NCBI RefSeq assembly: GCF_003471585.1
Contig: NZ_QRJO01000008.1
Coordinates: 1 to 64,000 of the forward strand
From: Collinsella sp. AM18-10
GTDB taxonomy: Bacteria; Actinomycetota; Coriobacteriia; Coriobacteriales; Coriobacteriaceae
Reading direction: 5' to 3'
Length of the DNA stretch: 64,000 bases
Shown here piece after piece: positions 1-8,105 of the stretch. Each line of letters begins with the position of its first letter. Position 1 is the first letter of the stretch. The translations under genes and the position numbers were made by a program. The notes below the pieces were generated by a model that had not been told where the DNA came from, made no database searches, and saw only the letters and a list, made by a program, of their open reading frames with translations.

Positions 1-32
1 TCGTCGGCGCGTTCTTCGGCGTGCTGGCGTAA
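1..32 (+). CDS. PTS mannose-family IID component, C-terminal end only
   Basis: Only the last nine codons and the TAA are in the window. They read VGAFFGVLA, nearly the same as the C-terminus of the complete IID protein encoded at 4359-5195 (AGAFFGVLGVQ). That suggests a second mannose/fructose/sorbose-type PTS operon ends here. The match is short, so the family call rests on this similarity and on the strong hairpin directly downstream. Confidence 0.55.
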   Translation, partial: VGAFFGVLA

Positions 33-65
33 GGGCCCGGCTGCATAGACTGTCATTGCAACCTG

Positions 66-105
66 GTAAGGGGATGGAGCGGGCCTATGCCCTCCATCCC
101 CTTAC
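66..105 (+). terminator. Strong hairpin, terminator of the upstream PTS operon
   Basis: A perfect 14-bp inverted repeat (66-79 with 92-105) encloses a loop that can pair further (GGC/GCC). There is no long T-run after it, so it may be an imperfect Rho-independent terminator or an mRNA-end stabiliser. An ATG at 56 in frame with the MFS gene would place this hairpin inside coding sequence, so the later start at 125 is preferred. Confidence 0.6.
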
Positions 106-124
106 TTGTATAGAGGGAGTTCGT

Positions 125-1339
125 ATGTTCGCGAAGGATCGCGAAGCAATGCGCCTGACGCCGGCAGAAGTCAGGCTGATTCTTATTGAGTCCCTGCAGT
201 GGTGCGCCAACAACGCGGTCTACTTTTTGGGGCTTATCGGTGCGGCCACGTATGATCTGGCTGGCACGGCCTTTTTGGTTGCCGCCATTACGCTCGTGCG
301 CAATCTTATGACGTCGGTGGGCAATATGGTGTCGGGCTCGGTCATCGATCGCTTTGGACCGCGTCGGACGTCGTTTGTGACGTGCGTGATTACGGCGGTG
401 CTTTCGCTTGGCGTGGGGTTGGCGCCGTTGTCTGTCCCCGGGCTTGTGTTTGCCGCGTGTGTCTTGGGACTTGCGGGCGGTTTTATCAACACCTGCACGC
501 ATGCGTTTCCGGGATACCTAGAGTCGACCACCGAGGGCCGTACCCGCGTGAACGGTCTCATGGTGTTTTACAGCAATATCGCCTATACCGCTGGCCCGCT
601 GCTCGGTGGTGCCATCGTGAGCTGTTTTGCCACGCAATCGGTCTATCTGCTCATGGCGGGCATGATGGGTGTGGCGGCCGTGCTCTCCTTGGGCTGCCAC
701 GAGTGTGTTGTTCCCGCAAAAGGGGAGAAGCCGAAGGGCGGTATTCTGGGCGGCATGGCCGAGGGTGCGCGACTTACGTTTCGCGACCACGACCTGCGCC
801 TCATCTTTATCTCGGGCTTTTTGGGTTTCTTTGCGTTTGGCGCGTTCGATTCGCTGGAGTCGTTGTTCTACCGTGATGTGCTCAACGTGGATATCGTCTG
901 GCTGGGCTGGCTGTCCTCGGTCGTGGGCCTCACTTCCTCGGTGGGCGCGTTCATCCTGACCAAGCTTTCTGCTCGCCATGTCAACCTACGATTGTTACTC
1001 GGCGCGCTCATGGCCGTGGGCATTGGGTCCATGGTGTACGTGGGCACCGATATGCTGGGGGTCGCGATTATCGGTCAGGCGATTAACGGTCTGGCCTGGG
1101 GGTTCCTGGAGCCGCTGCAGATGATCTTGATTCAGGAGCGCGCAGACATCAAATACCTGGGGCGCATTACCGGCTTTGTGCGTTTTGGCCTGATGAGCGC
1201 CGGCGTGGTGCCGCTGCTGGCGGCTCCGTTTTTGGCGGAGGCTTTGGGCGTCCAGACGGTATTGTTTGGGGCATCGACCATTATTGCGCTGGTAGGAACG
1301 CTGTTCTTTGTCACACAAGGGAGACGCCAGGGGCGTTAG
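125..1339 (+). CDS. MFS transporter
   Basis: A 404-residue polytopic membrane protein of the major facilitator superfamily with about 12 hydrophobic segments. The motif A-like loop between the second and third segments reads GSVIDRFGPRRTS. The start is taken at the ATG at 125, which follows an AGAGGGAG ribosome site; an in-frame ATG at 56 lies upstream of a strong hairpin and is unlikely. The gene stands alone between two PTS operons, so its substrate could be a sugar or an efflux compound, but nothing in the sequence fixes it. It ends with a short basic tail (QGRRQGR). Confidence 0.85.
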   Translation: MFAKDREAMRLTPAEVRLILIESLQWCANNAVYFLGLIGAATYDLAGTAFLVAAITLVRNLMTSVGNMVSGSVIDRFGPRRTSFVTCVITAVLSLGVGLAPLSVPGLVFAACVLGLAGGFINTCTHAFPGYLESTTEGRTRVNGLMVFYSNIAYTAGPLLGGAIVSCFATQSVYLLMAGMMGVAAVLSLGCHECVVPAKGEKPKGGILGGMAEGARLTFRDHDLRLIFISGFLGFFAFGAFDSLESLFYRDVLNVDIVWLGWLSSVVGLTSSVGAFILTKLSARHVNLRLLLGALMAVGIGSMVYVGTDMLGVAIIGQAINGLAWGFLEPLQMILIQERADIKYLGRITGFVRFGLMSAGVVPLLAAPFLAEALGVQTVLFGASTIIALVGTLFFVTQGRRQGR

Positions 1340-1357
1340 CTATACATCAAATTCTAA

Positions 1358-1452
1358 TTTAATACCACTCACCAGAGAATTTCGACCGTTCACCGAGGAT
1401 TGGGGCAGATTGAAAAGTGGTATTAAAAACACGTTAGGTGTATGTCTATAAT
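1358..1452 (+). promoter_or_regulatory. Operator-like inverted repeat and -10 box before the deglycase/PTS operon
   Basis: A perfect 12-bp inverted repeat, TTTAATACCACT at 1358-1369 and AGTGGTATTAAA at 1416-1427, flanks about 46 bp. A perfect TATAAT follows at 1447-1452, with no clear -35 at 17 bp. The TGGTAT half-sites resemble operators of GntR/HutC-type sugar regulators, and the spacing would allow DNA looping. Another partial half-site, TTGGTATCG, lies just after the -10. No regulator gene is next to it in the window. Confidence 0.5.
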
Positions 1453-1509
1453 TGGTATCGAAAAGAAACGCGATGTATAGATTCGCGTGCAAGACAGAAA
1501 GGAAAAGCA

Positions 1510-2571
1510 ATGAAGGAAACCGAGAAGATCGAGATCATGCACTTTAGCCAGGAGGGCTACGTCGAGGACGGCAAGAACGTCTACGAGGCCGGCAAGAAGA
1601 TGACCGCGCTCGCCGACAAGGTCGCCGACGAGGGCTACGACGCCGTGTTCCTGATGGGCGTCGGCGGCACCTGGGACGAGCTCATGCAGCTCGAGTACCT
1701 CATGAACAAGTTCGGCGACCGCGACCTCGAGGTCTACCTGATCCACGCCGCCGAGTGGAACGTCTCCGGCCACAAGCGCATGACCGAGAAGTCCGTCGTG
1801 CTCACCGCCTCCGAGTCCGGCACCACCCCCGAGGTCCTCGAGGCCGTCAAGAAGATGAAGGAAAAGGGCATTCGTGTCTACGCCATGACCAAGCCCGAGG
1901 GTCTCATCGGCCAGGCTGTCGGCGCCGAGAATTGCGTCAAGATGGCTTCCGATCATGGTAACGGTGGCTGCGAGATGGGCTACTACCTCGCCGACTGCTT
2001 CGGCCTGCGCCTGCTCAACCGCCGCGGCTGCTTCCCGCAGTTCGATAAGTTCATCGAGCAGACCAAGGACGTTTGGACCCACCTGGTCGACATCCGCAAG
2101 AGCTTCGAGCCGCGCGCCGAGGAGCTCGCCAAGAAGTACGCCCTGGCCCCCTACACCATGTTCATCGGCTCCGGCGCCCTGTGGGGCGAGACGATCCTGT
2201 TCTCGATGTGCATCCTCGAGGAGATGCAGTGGAAGCGCACCCGCTACATCACCTCGGCCGACTTCTTCCACGGCACCCTCGAGCTCGTGGAGCCCGGCGT
2301 CCCCGTGTTCCTGTTCATGGGCGAGGACGAGAACCGCAAGCTCGACGAGCGCGTCCGCGCGTTCCTGACCCGCGGCGTGACCGGCGACACCGACATCAAC
2401 ATCATCGACACCGCCGAGTTCGCCATCCCCGGCCTTGACGACGAGTTCCGCGTCATCGTGTCTCCGTGGATCCTCTCCTCGCTGATCACCGATCGCCTTG
2501 CCGCTTACTACGAGACGGTCACCAAGCACAACCTCAACTACCGTCGCTACTATCACCAGTTCGATTACTAA
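1510..2571 (+). CDS. SIS-domain sugar deglycase, FrlB/GfrF-like
   Basis: A 353-residue soluble protein with two SIS (phosphosugar-binding) domains. The first carries ASESGTTPEV, the second ADFFHGTLELVEPGVP. The second motif and the ending (YRRYYHQFDY) match the fructoselysine-6-phosphate deglycase family (E. coli FrlB: EFRHGPLEIVEPGVP, ending ERRYYGGLVEY). Such enzymes split a 6-phosphorylated Amadori product into glucose-6-phosphate and an amino acid. The start is the ATG at 1510 after AAGGAAAA; an earlier in-frame start overlaps the promoter. A mannose-type PTS and a FrlC-like epimerase follow, as in gfr/frl-type fructosamine loci. An amino-sugar substrate remains possible. Confidence 0.75.
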   Translation: MKETEKIEIMHFSQEGYVEDGKNVYEAGKKMTALADKVADEGYDAVFLMGVGGTWDELMQLEYLMNKFGDRDLEVYLIHAAEWNVSGHKRMTEKSVVLTASESGTTPEVLEAVKKMKEKGIRVYAMTKPEGLIGQAVGAENCVKMASDHGNGGCEMGYYLADCFGLRLLNRRGCFPQFDKFIEQTKDVWTHLVDIRKSFEPRAEELAKKYALAPYTMFIGSGALWGETILFSMCILEEMQWKRTRYITSADFFHGTLELVEPGVPVFLFMGEDENRKLDERVRAFLTRGVTGDTDINIIDTAEFAIPGLDDEFRVIVSPWILSSLITDRLAAYYETVTKHNLNYRRYYHQFDY

Positions 2572-2606
2572 TCGGCGACAAATTAGCTACTGATCAAGAA
2601 GCACCC

Positions 2607-2635
2607 TGCCCGGGCGCATGCGTCCGGGCATTTTT
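2607..2635 (+). terminator. Intra-operon terminator or attenuator
   Basis: An 11-bp stem with one G-T pair (TGCCCGGGCGC at 2607-2617, GCGTCCGGGCA at 2620-2630) is followed by TTTTT. It lies between the deglycase gene and the IIA gene, 30 bp before the IIA start. It probably lowers expression of the PTS genes relative to the deglycase. Confidence 0.75.
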
Positions 2636-2665
2636 ATGCCGAAGTTCGCAAGAAAGGGGAATCGA

Positions 2666-3082
2666 ATGAGGCAGTTTATCGTTGCATCCCATGCTCATTT
2701 TGCGTCCGGAATCGTCGAGAGCATTGGGCTACTCTCGGGCGAGCGCGAGAACGTCCATGCGCTGTCTATGTATGTCGACGGAAACGAGGACCTGGTCAAG
2801 GAGGCCGCAGCGATTCTGGACGGCTTTGCCGCGGACGATGAGGTCGTCGTTTGCACCGACCTCTTTGGCGGCAGCGTCAACAACGAGTTCACCAAGATCG
2901 CCCAGACGCGCCCCAACACGCACCTGGTGACCAATATGAATCTGCCGCTCCTTATTCAGCTGCTGTTCGTGCCCGACTCCACCCCGATCGATGAGGCCAT
3001 TCGCCAGATCGTCGAGGCGGACGACACCAAGGTCAAGTACGTCAACGACCTGCTGGGGCAGGCCGAACTCGATGAGTTTTAA
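2666..3082 (+). CDS. PTS mannose-family IIA component
   Basis: A 138-residue cytoplasmic EIIA of the mannose/fructose/sorbose family (normal size for a separate IIA). It accepts phosphate from HPr on a histidine near the N-terminus, His9 in VASHAHFASG, matching the active-site position of ManX. VVCTDLFGGSVNNEF is the second family signature. The start at 2666 follows AGAAAGGGGA; an upstream in-frame ATG lies within the terminator hairpin. IIB follows after 16 bp. Confidence 0.9.
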   Translation: MRQFIVASHAHFASGIVESIGLLSGERENVHALSMYVDGNEDLVKEAAAILDGFAADDEVVVCTDLFGGSVNNEFTKIAQTRPNTHLVTNMNLPLLIQLLFVPDSTPIDEAIRQIVEADDTKVKYVNDLLGQAELDEF

Positions 3083-3098
3083 TCGTTAGGAGCACATC

Positions 3099-3569
3099 AT
3101 GATTCAGATGATTCGCGTGGACTATCGACTGCTTCACGGCCAGGTTGCCGTTAGCTGGACCTCGGCTCTGGGTGCCGACTGCATCCTGTTAGTGAGCGAC
3201 ACGGTCCTCAACGACAAGCTTCGTCTGCAGGCCCTGTCCCTTGCAAAGCCCGAAGGATGCAAGGTCGTCGTCAAAAACACCGAGGATGCCGTCAAGGCGC
3301 TCCAGAGCGGTGTGACCGACAAGTACAAGCTCTTCGTGGTTTGCGAGACGATCCAACAGGCCGGTGCCGTCGCCAAGGCGATGGGCGTCAAGAAGATCAA
3401 CCTCGGCAATGTGGCCTTTAGCGAGGATGCCCGCCAGGTCTCGACGAGCGTATTCCTTACGCCCGAGAACGAGGCCTACGTGAAGGAGCTACTCGGCGAG
3501 GGCTATGAGCTGTTCATTCAGATGATTCCGGCGGATGCGAAGACTGATGCCGCAAAGGTCATCGGTTAG
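3099..3569 (+). CDS. PTS mannose-family IIB component
   Basis: A 156-residue cytoplasmic EIIB. The signature RVDYRLLHGQV carries the phospho-accepting histidine (His13), which passes phosphate from IIA to the incoming sugar. Length is typical for this family. The gene sits 16 bp after IIA and 8 bp before IIC, with GGAG before its ATG, so it is translated as part of the operon. Confidence 0.92.
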   Translation: MIQMIRVDYRLLHGQVAVSWTSALGADCILLVSDTVLNDKLRLQALSLAKPEGCKVVVKNTEDAVKALQSGVTDKYKLFVVCETIQQAGAVAKAMGVKKINLGNVAFSEDARQVSTSVFLTPENEAYVKELLGEGYELFIQMIPADAKTDAAKVIG

Positions 3570-3577
3570 GGGCTGTC

Positions 3578-4369
3578 ATGGTTATCAAGACGATCCTGAT
3601 TTTCCTGATTGCCCTTTTGGGCTATTCCGAGTGGCTGACCGGTACGAGTTACCTTCAGCGCCCCATTGTGCTCGGACCGTTGGTCGGCCTTGTCATGGGC
3701 GATGTGGTGACCGGCACCATTATGGGCGCCACGATGGAGCTTGCCATGGTCGGTGCCATCTCGGTCGGTGCGTATAACCCGCCCGATACGATTTCCGGAA
3801 CCATTCTGGGCGTGTCGCTTGCCATGCAGGCCGGCGCGGACGCTTCGGCGGCCCTGACCCTGGGCATTCCCATCGCAACGATCGTCCTGGCGCTCGATAC
3901 GGCCCTGGGCCAGCCGGTCATGCTGCTGCTGGTGCACCGTATCGACAAAAACGTCGAGGACGGAGACACCAAGGCCATCACGCGCAACATGCTCATCGCC
4001 GGTTACGCGCAGAGCTGGTGCGGCCTGCTGATCATTCCCCTGGCATTCTTCTTTGGCGCCGATGCTGTTGCCAGCCTGCTCAACATCATCCCCGATTTCG
4101 TTCAGACCGGCATGGATGTCGCCGCCGCCTTCTTGCCCGCACTCGGCTTTGCGATGCTGGCGCAGATGATTATGAACAAAACAGTGGCTCCGTTCTTCTT
4201 CGCTGGCTTCTTCCTCGTCGCCTACTTTGGCATTAGCACGACGGGCGTGGCGATCTTTGCCGCGATTATCGTCGTCGCGATGACGGTTTTGGGTGACAAG
4301 AAAAAGGCGGAGCAGCCCGCAGCGGCAACCGAGGATCCTGCGATTGGGAGTGGGTTCGATGAGTTTTAA
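3578..4369 (+). CDS. PTS mannose-family IIC permease
   Basis: A 263-residue integral membrane protein with several long hydrophobic stretches. The family signature is visible around residues 38-80 (PLVGLVMGDVVTGTIMGATMEL, then AYNPPD). It forms the sugar-translocating complex with IID. A charged tail (DKKKAEQPAAATEDP) follows the last membrane segment. The last 11 bases overlap the IID start, indicating translational coupling. Confidence 0.92.
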   Translation: MVIKTILIFLIALLGYSEWLTGTSYLQRPIVLGPLVGLVMGDVVTGTIMGATMELAMVGAISVGAYNPPDTISGTILGVSLAMQAGADASAALTLGIPIATIVLALDTALGQPVMLLLVHRIDKNVEDGDTKAITRNMLIAGYAQSWCGLLIIPLAFFFGADAVASLLNIIPDFVQTGMDVAAAFLPALGFAMLAQMIMNKTVAPFFFAGFFLVAYFGISTTGVAIFAAIIVVAMTVLGDKKKAEQPAAATEDPAIGSGFDEF

Positions 4370-5195
4370 GTTTGAGTCTTCTTACGACGGGTTGATTTCC
4401 CGCGCAGACCTTAAGAAGCTGTTCTGGCGCTCGATTCCCTATGAGCATTCCTGGAACTACGAGCGTATGGGCCATATCGGCTTTATGTGGGCCCTTATGC
4501 CGATCCTTCGCAAGCTGTATCCGCAGGATGCGGACTTTAAGGCCGCACTCAAGCGCCATATGGAGCTCTATAACGTCACGCCGTATATCTCGACGCTCCC
4601 CATGTCCATTGCTGCCGCAATGGAAGAAGTCAACGCCACCGAAGATAACTTTGACACGAGCGCGATCTCTAATGTCAAGCTTGCTTTGATGGGACCGCTG
4701 TCCGGCGTGGGCGATGCCTTCTACTGGGGTACGCTGCGAATTTTGGCAACGGGTGTCGGCACGTCGCTGGCGCTGCAGGGCTCTATTCTTGGCCCGATTT
4801 TGTTCCTGCTCGTGTTCAACGTCCCCCACTACATCATCCGTTACCTGCTGACGTTTGTGGGATATCGCTTTGGCTCGGACATGATCAGCAAGGTCCAGGA
4901 ATCGGGCATTATGGACACGATCGTCAAGATGGCCTCTATCATGGGCGCCATGGTGATCGGCGCTATGACCATGGAGATGGTCACCGTGGACATTCCGCTC
5001 ATGGTCGGCGCGGGCGATGGCGCTCAGACGCTCGCCGAGCTGCTCAACGGAATCTTCCCGGGCTTTGTTACGATGGGGCTGTTTGGAATTGTCTATCTCA
5101 TGCTCAAGAAGAAGATGAATCCGCTGCTCATCATGCTCGTGATCCTACTCGTGAGTATCGCCGGCGCGTTCTTTGGAGTGCTTGGTGTCCAGTAG
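4359..5195 (+). CDS. PTS mannose-family IID component
   Basis: A 278-residue membrane-associated EIID. The N-terminal part has the conserved YERMGHIGFMWALMPIL and the middle part GPLSGVGDAFYWGTLR, both classic for this family. The C-terminus is a short hydrophobic segment ending FFGVLGVQ. The start is the ATG at 4359, inside the 3' end of IIC and preceded by GGGAGTGGG; an in-frame ATG at 4293 would add 22 basic residues unlike the family. Confidence 0.92.
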   Translation: MSFKFESSYDGLISRADLKKLFWRSIPYEHSWNYERMGHIGFMWALMPILRKLYPQDADFKAALKRHMELYNVTPYISTLPMSIAAAMEEVNATEDNFDTSAISNVKLALMGPLSGVGDAFYWGTLRILATGVGTSLALQGSILGPILFLLVFNVPHYIIRYLLTFVGYRFGSDMISKVQESGIMDTIVKMASIMGAMVIGAMTMEMVTVDIPLMVGAGDGAQTLAELLNGIFPGFVTMGLFGIVYLMLKKKMNPLLIMLVILLVSIAGAFFGVLGVQ

Positions 5196-5225
5196 GGTAT
5201 CCGTCATAATTAAAACAATATAAGA

Positions 5226-5264
5226 GGGGGCGTCGCGCACATTGTGCTGCGGCGCCCTTTTGCC
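5226..5264 (+). terminator. Imperfect hairpin with short T-run between IID and the epimerase
   Basis: GGGCGTCGCGCAC pairs imperfectly with GTGCTGCGGCGCCC and is followed by TTTTG. It lies directly before the ribosome site of the FrlC-like gene, so it is more likely an attenuator within the operon than its end. Confidence 0.55.
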
Positions 5265-5278
5265 GAAAGGTGGACAAG

Positions 5279-6115
5279 ATGGAGTATCCGCAGCTTGCCG
5301 TCATGAATATCAGCCATCGTTATTTTGACCTTGAGGAATTCTTTTCCTCGGCAGCGGCCTCGGGCTACACGTGTTGCGAGCTTTGGACCGGGGCGATGCA
5401 TCTGTATGTCGATTGCCATGGATACGATTCGATCGAGCAGGTGCGGGAGCTGTCACAGCGGTATGGGGTTCGGATTGTGGGGCTTTGTCCCGAACAGAAC
5501 AACCCCAAGCCGTGGAATATCGCGGCGCGCGGGAATGAAGCGCGTACCCGCACGCTCGCGTACTTTAAGAACGTTGTGGATATCGCGGCGGAACTTGGAG
5601 CCGAGCAGGTCATGGTCTCGAGCGGCTGGGCATTTTTGAACGAGCCGATCGAGGACGCGTGGGGTCGCAGTGCCTCGATGCTGCGTGCGATTGCCGAGCA
5701 TGCGGGAGAGCGCGGCGTGCGACTGGTGCTCGAGGCCCTACAGCCGGTTGAGTCGATGATCGTGAACTCGGCGGCCGATACGAAGCGCATGATCGAGGCA
5801 GTTGATCATCCGGCACTTAAGGCGTGTCTGGATATGGGCGCCATGGCGGTGGCGGGGGATACCATCGACGATTACTTCGACCTGCTTGGCGATGATGTCG
5901 CCCACGTGCATTTTGTCGATGTTGCGGCAGATGGCACGACGCATCTTGCCTGGGGTGACGGCGACCGCGATATGCGCGCTGACCTGGATAGGCTGGTGGC
6001 GCGCGGCTATCGCGGAGTTGTTTCGGCCGAGACCTATGACGGGCGCTATTTTGCCGACCCCGCAGCTGCCGATGCGCAGGTAATGGCAGAGTATCGTCGT
6101 GCGATTGGCGCCTAG
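5279..6115 (+). CDS. Sugar isomerase/epimerase, FrlC-like (AP-endonuclease-2 TIM-barrel family)
   Basis: A 278-residue xylose-isomerase-like TIM barrel. Metal-ligand candidates are Glu in LVLEALQPVESMIVNS, Asp in LKACLDMGAM, His in VHFVDVA and Glu in VVSAETYDGRY. The segment LEALQPVESMIVNSAAD closely parallels E. coli FrlC (LEPLTPYESNVVCNAND), a fructoselysine 3-epimerase. Context supports this: a FrlB-like deglycase and a PTS are encoded upstream. The ATG at 5279 is chosen because GAAAGGTGG lies six bases before it; a GTG at 5270 would overlap that site. Another ketose-epimerase activity is possible. Confidence 0.75.
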   Translation: MEYPQLAVMNISHRYFDLEEFFSSAAASGYTCCELWTGAMHLYVDCHGYDSIEQVRELSQRYGVRIVGLCPEQNNPKPWNIAARGNEARTRTLAYFKNVVDIAAELGAEQVMVSSGWAFLNEPIEDAWGRSASMLRAIAEHAGERGVRLVLEALQPVESMIVNSAADTKRMIEAVDHPALKACLDMGAMAVAGDTIDDYFDLLGDDVAHVHFVDVAADGTTHLAWGDGDRDMRADLDRLVARGYRGVVSAETYDGRYFADPAAADAQVMAEYRRAIGA

Positions 6116-6203
6116 GTGGGGTTGGGCTGCGGCAACCTACTCTATGTTTCCAGATGAATACGGTGTGAGCGGTTGCGACGGATTTTCCCCGCAAGCACTC
6201 TAG

Positions 6204-6247
6204 TATGCTAAAGTACCCAGAAGACCGGCGGAGCTACGCCGGTCTTC
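6204..6247 (+). promoter_or_regulatory. Promoter -10 and leader hairpin of the his operon
   Basis: A TATGCT box at 6204-6209 is followed about 10 bases later by a perfect 11-bp hairpin (6220-6230 with 6237-6247, loop GAGCTA). The hairpin would form at the very 5' end of the transcript. No T-run follows and no His-rich leader peptide is seen, so this is not a classic his attenuator. It may protect the mRNA end. No convincing -35 was found. Confidence 0.4.
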
Positions 6248-6284
6248 TGCTCTATATGAAACACAGCATGAGGAGGCTCACCAG

Positions 6285-8000
6285 ATGACGGCCACACCGT
6301 GGGGATTCCGGGACATATTGCCCGAGGAGGCTCAGGCGCGCGAGGAGATTGCGCTGACGGTGAAGGGCTGCTTCAGGGAGCATCATTACCTTCCGGTCGA
6401 GACGCCGCTGCTCGAGGACAAGGGTTCGCTCGAGGAAGGCGGCCGCATTGCGGACACGCCGTTTAAGCTCTTTGATGACGACGGTCGCCTGCTGGTGGTC
6501 CGTCCCGACAACACATTGCCGATCGTGCGTCTGGTTTCGACCCGCATGCGCGCGGCCGACCTGCCCCTACGCCTTCGCTACGAGGCGCCGGTGGTTCGTG
6601 AGTGCCAGCGCAATGCCGGCGGCTCGCGCCAGTTTACACAGCTGGGCTTTGAGCTTATCGGTGCGGGCGACACCGCGGGCGATGTCGAGATTGTCTCGCT
6701 CGTGGCCGAGGCGGTGCGCAAGCTGGCGCTGCCCGATGCGCGCATTATCGCAGGTAGCGTGCGTCCGTTTAAGGAGCTGCTCGCGGCGTGCGAGGATCGC
6801 GAGCTGGCTGCCGAGGCCCTGCGCTGCGTGCACGCCAACGACTTTGTGGGCCTCGATGCCCGCGTGGCGGCAAGCGCCGAGTCCGATGCCGTCAAGGTTG
6901 CCATTAGCGAGCTGCCGCGCTTGCACGGCGGCGCCGAGGTACTCGACCGCGTCGATGTGCTTCTGGCGGCGGCGGGCATCGTCGCGCCGCTCACGAGTGA
7001 GCTGCGTGCTCTGGTCGAGGGCCTGGCTCCCGGGGACGCCCAGGTGCTGTCGTTCGACTTCTCCATCATGAACTCTTTCGATTACTACACGGGCCTGGTC
7101 TTTAAGGCCTATGCCGGCGGCCTGCCTGACCCGGTCGGTTCGGGCGGCCGCTACGACTCCATCTTTACCGGCGCATTTGGCGACGGCATCGAGGTGCCGG
7201 CGGCGGGTTTCGCCTTTTCGCTCGAGCGTCTGGAGGCCGCGCGCACCTCGGCCGAGGACGCCGCTTCCGATGGCGATCACGCCGCGGGCCGTGGCGCCGA
7301 GGGCCCGCTGCGCATCGCCGTGCCCAAGGGCTCGCTCAAGGCCGATACGCTCGACGTGCTCGAAGCCGCGGGCCTGGACGTCTCTGAGTTGCGCGATCCG
7401 GGCCGTCACCTAATCGTGCGCGGCCGCGACACGCGTGCCGGTGAGGGCGCGGTCGGAGATATCGAGTTTGTCATTGTGCGCCCCAGCGATGCGCCCGCCT
7501 TTGTGGGCTGCGGCGGTGCCGATTGCGGCATCTGCGGTTGGGACTCGCTTATCGAGGCCGACCTCAACTTGCTGCAGCTGGTCGATCTGGGCTATGGCCT
7601 GTGCACCTTTATCGAGGCGGAGCCCGCATGGCGCGCCGGTCAGGCCGAGCGCAACTATGCCCGCCGCGGGTCGCTTCGCGTGGCAACCAAGTACCCGCGC
7701 ATCGCGAGTGCCTGGTATGCTGAGCGCGGCGTGAACGCCGACATCGTCTCGCTGCACGGCAATATCGAGCTGGGGCCCATCGTCGGCATGACCGATCGCA
7801 TCGTGGACATTACCGCCACTGGTGCCACCCTACGCGACAACGACTTGGTCATCACCGGCCGCATCATGGACTGCACGGCCCGCTTCTTTGTCAACCCGGG
7901 CGCCGCGCGCCTGGACCCGCGCGTTCGCAACCTGGCCGATCGCCTGGCGACTGCCGTGAAGGACAAGCATTTTGAGCCCGTCGCGGGCTCGGCACAATAG
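6285..8000 (+). CDS. hisZG: Fused HisZ-HisG ATP phosphoribosyltransferase
   Basis: A 571-residue fusion. Residues ~1-325 are a HisRS-like HisZ regulatory subunit (TPWGFRDILP at the start, RPDNTLPIVRLVSTR, FDYYTGLVFKAY, GSGGRYDSI). A 20-residue Ala/Asp-rich linker follows. Residues ~345-571 are short-form HisG (LRIAVPKGSLKADTLDVLEAAGL, DSLIEADLNLLQLVDLGYG). HisG condenses ATP with PRPP, the first and committed step of histidine synthesis; HisZ is normally a separate subunit needed by short HisG. One continuous frame covers both, with AGGAGGCT before the start. As first gene of the operon it probably sets the pathway flux. Confidence 0.93.
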   Translation: MTATPWGFRDILPEEAQAREEIALTVKGCFREHHYLPVETPLLEDKGSLEEGGRIADTPFKLFDDDGRLLVVRPDNTLPIVRLVSTRMRAADLPLRLRYEAPVVRECQRNAGGSRQFTQLGFELIGAGDTAGDVEIVSLVAEAVRKLALPDARIIAGSVRPFKELLAACEDRELAAEALRCVHANDFVGLDARVAASAESDAVKVAISELPRLHGGAEVLDRVDVLLAAAGIVAPLTSELRALVEGLAPGDAQVLSFDFSIMNSFDYYTGLVFKAYAGGLPDPVGSGGRYDSIFTGAFGDGIEVPAAGFAFSLERLEAARTSAEDAASDGDHAAGRGAEGPLRIAVPKGSLKADTLDVLEAAGLDVSELRDPGRHLIVRGRDTRAGEGAVGDIEFVIVRPSDAPAFVGCGGADCGICGWDSLIEADLNLLQLVDLGYGLCTFIEAEPAWRAGQAERNYARRGSLRVATKYPRIASAWYAERGVNADIVSLHGNIELGPIVGMTDRIVDITATGATLRDNDLVITGRIMDCTARFFVNPGAARLDPRVRNLADRLATAVKDKHFEPVAGSAQ

Positions 8001-8105
8001 CGCGAGCGCGCACGGGCGCCCCAACGTACGGGCTGCGGGCCGATTGGCGCCGCCGCCCGGCCTCTCGTTTTTCGAACACAACCTCGACCGATAGGGGATA
8101 CCGAT

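Noticed and set aside
1423..2556. A 377-codon minus-strand frame over the deglycase gene
   Set aside because: Leu/Gly/Val/Asp-rich shadow of the strongly codon-biased SIS gene; the plus strand has clear family motifs.
6256..6288. A ten-codon leader peptide before hisZG
   Set aside because: It holds a single His codon and overlaps the hisZG start only through ATGA. There is no terminator/antiterminator pair as in classic his attenuation, so it is probably chance.
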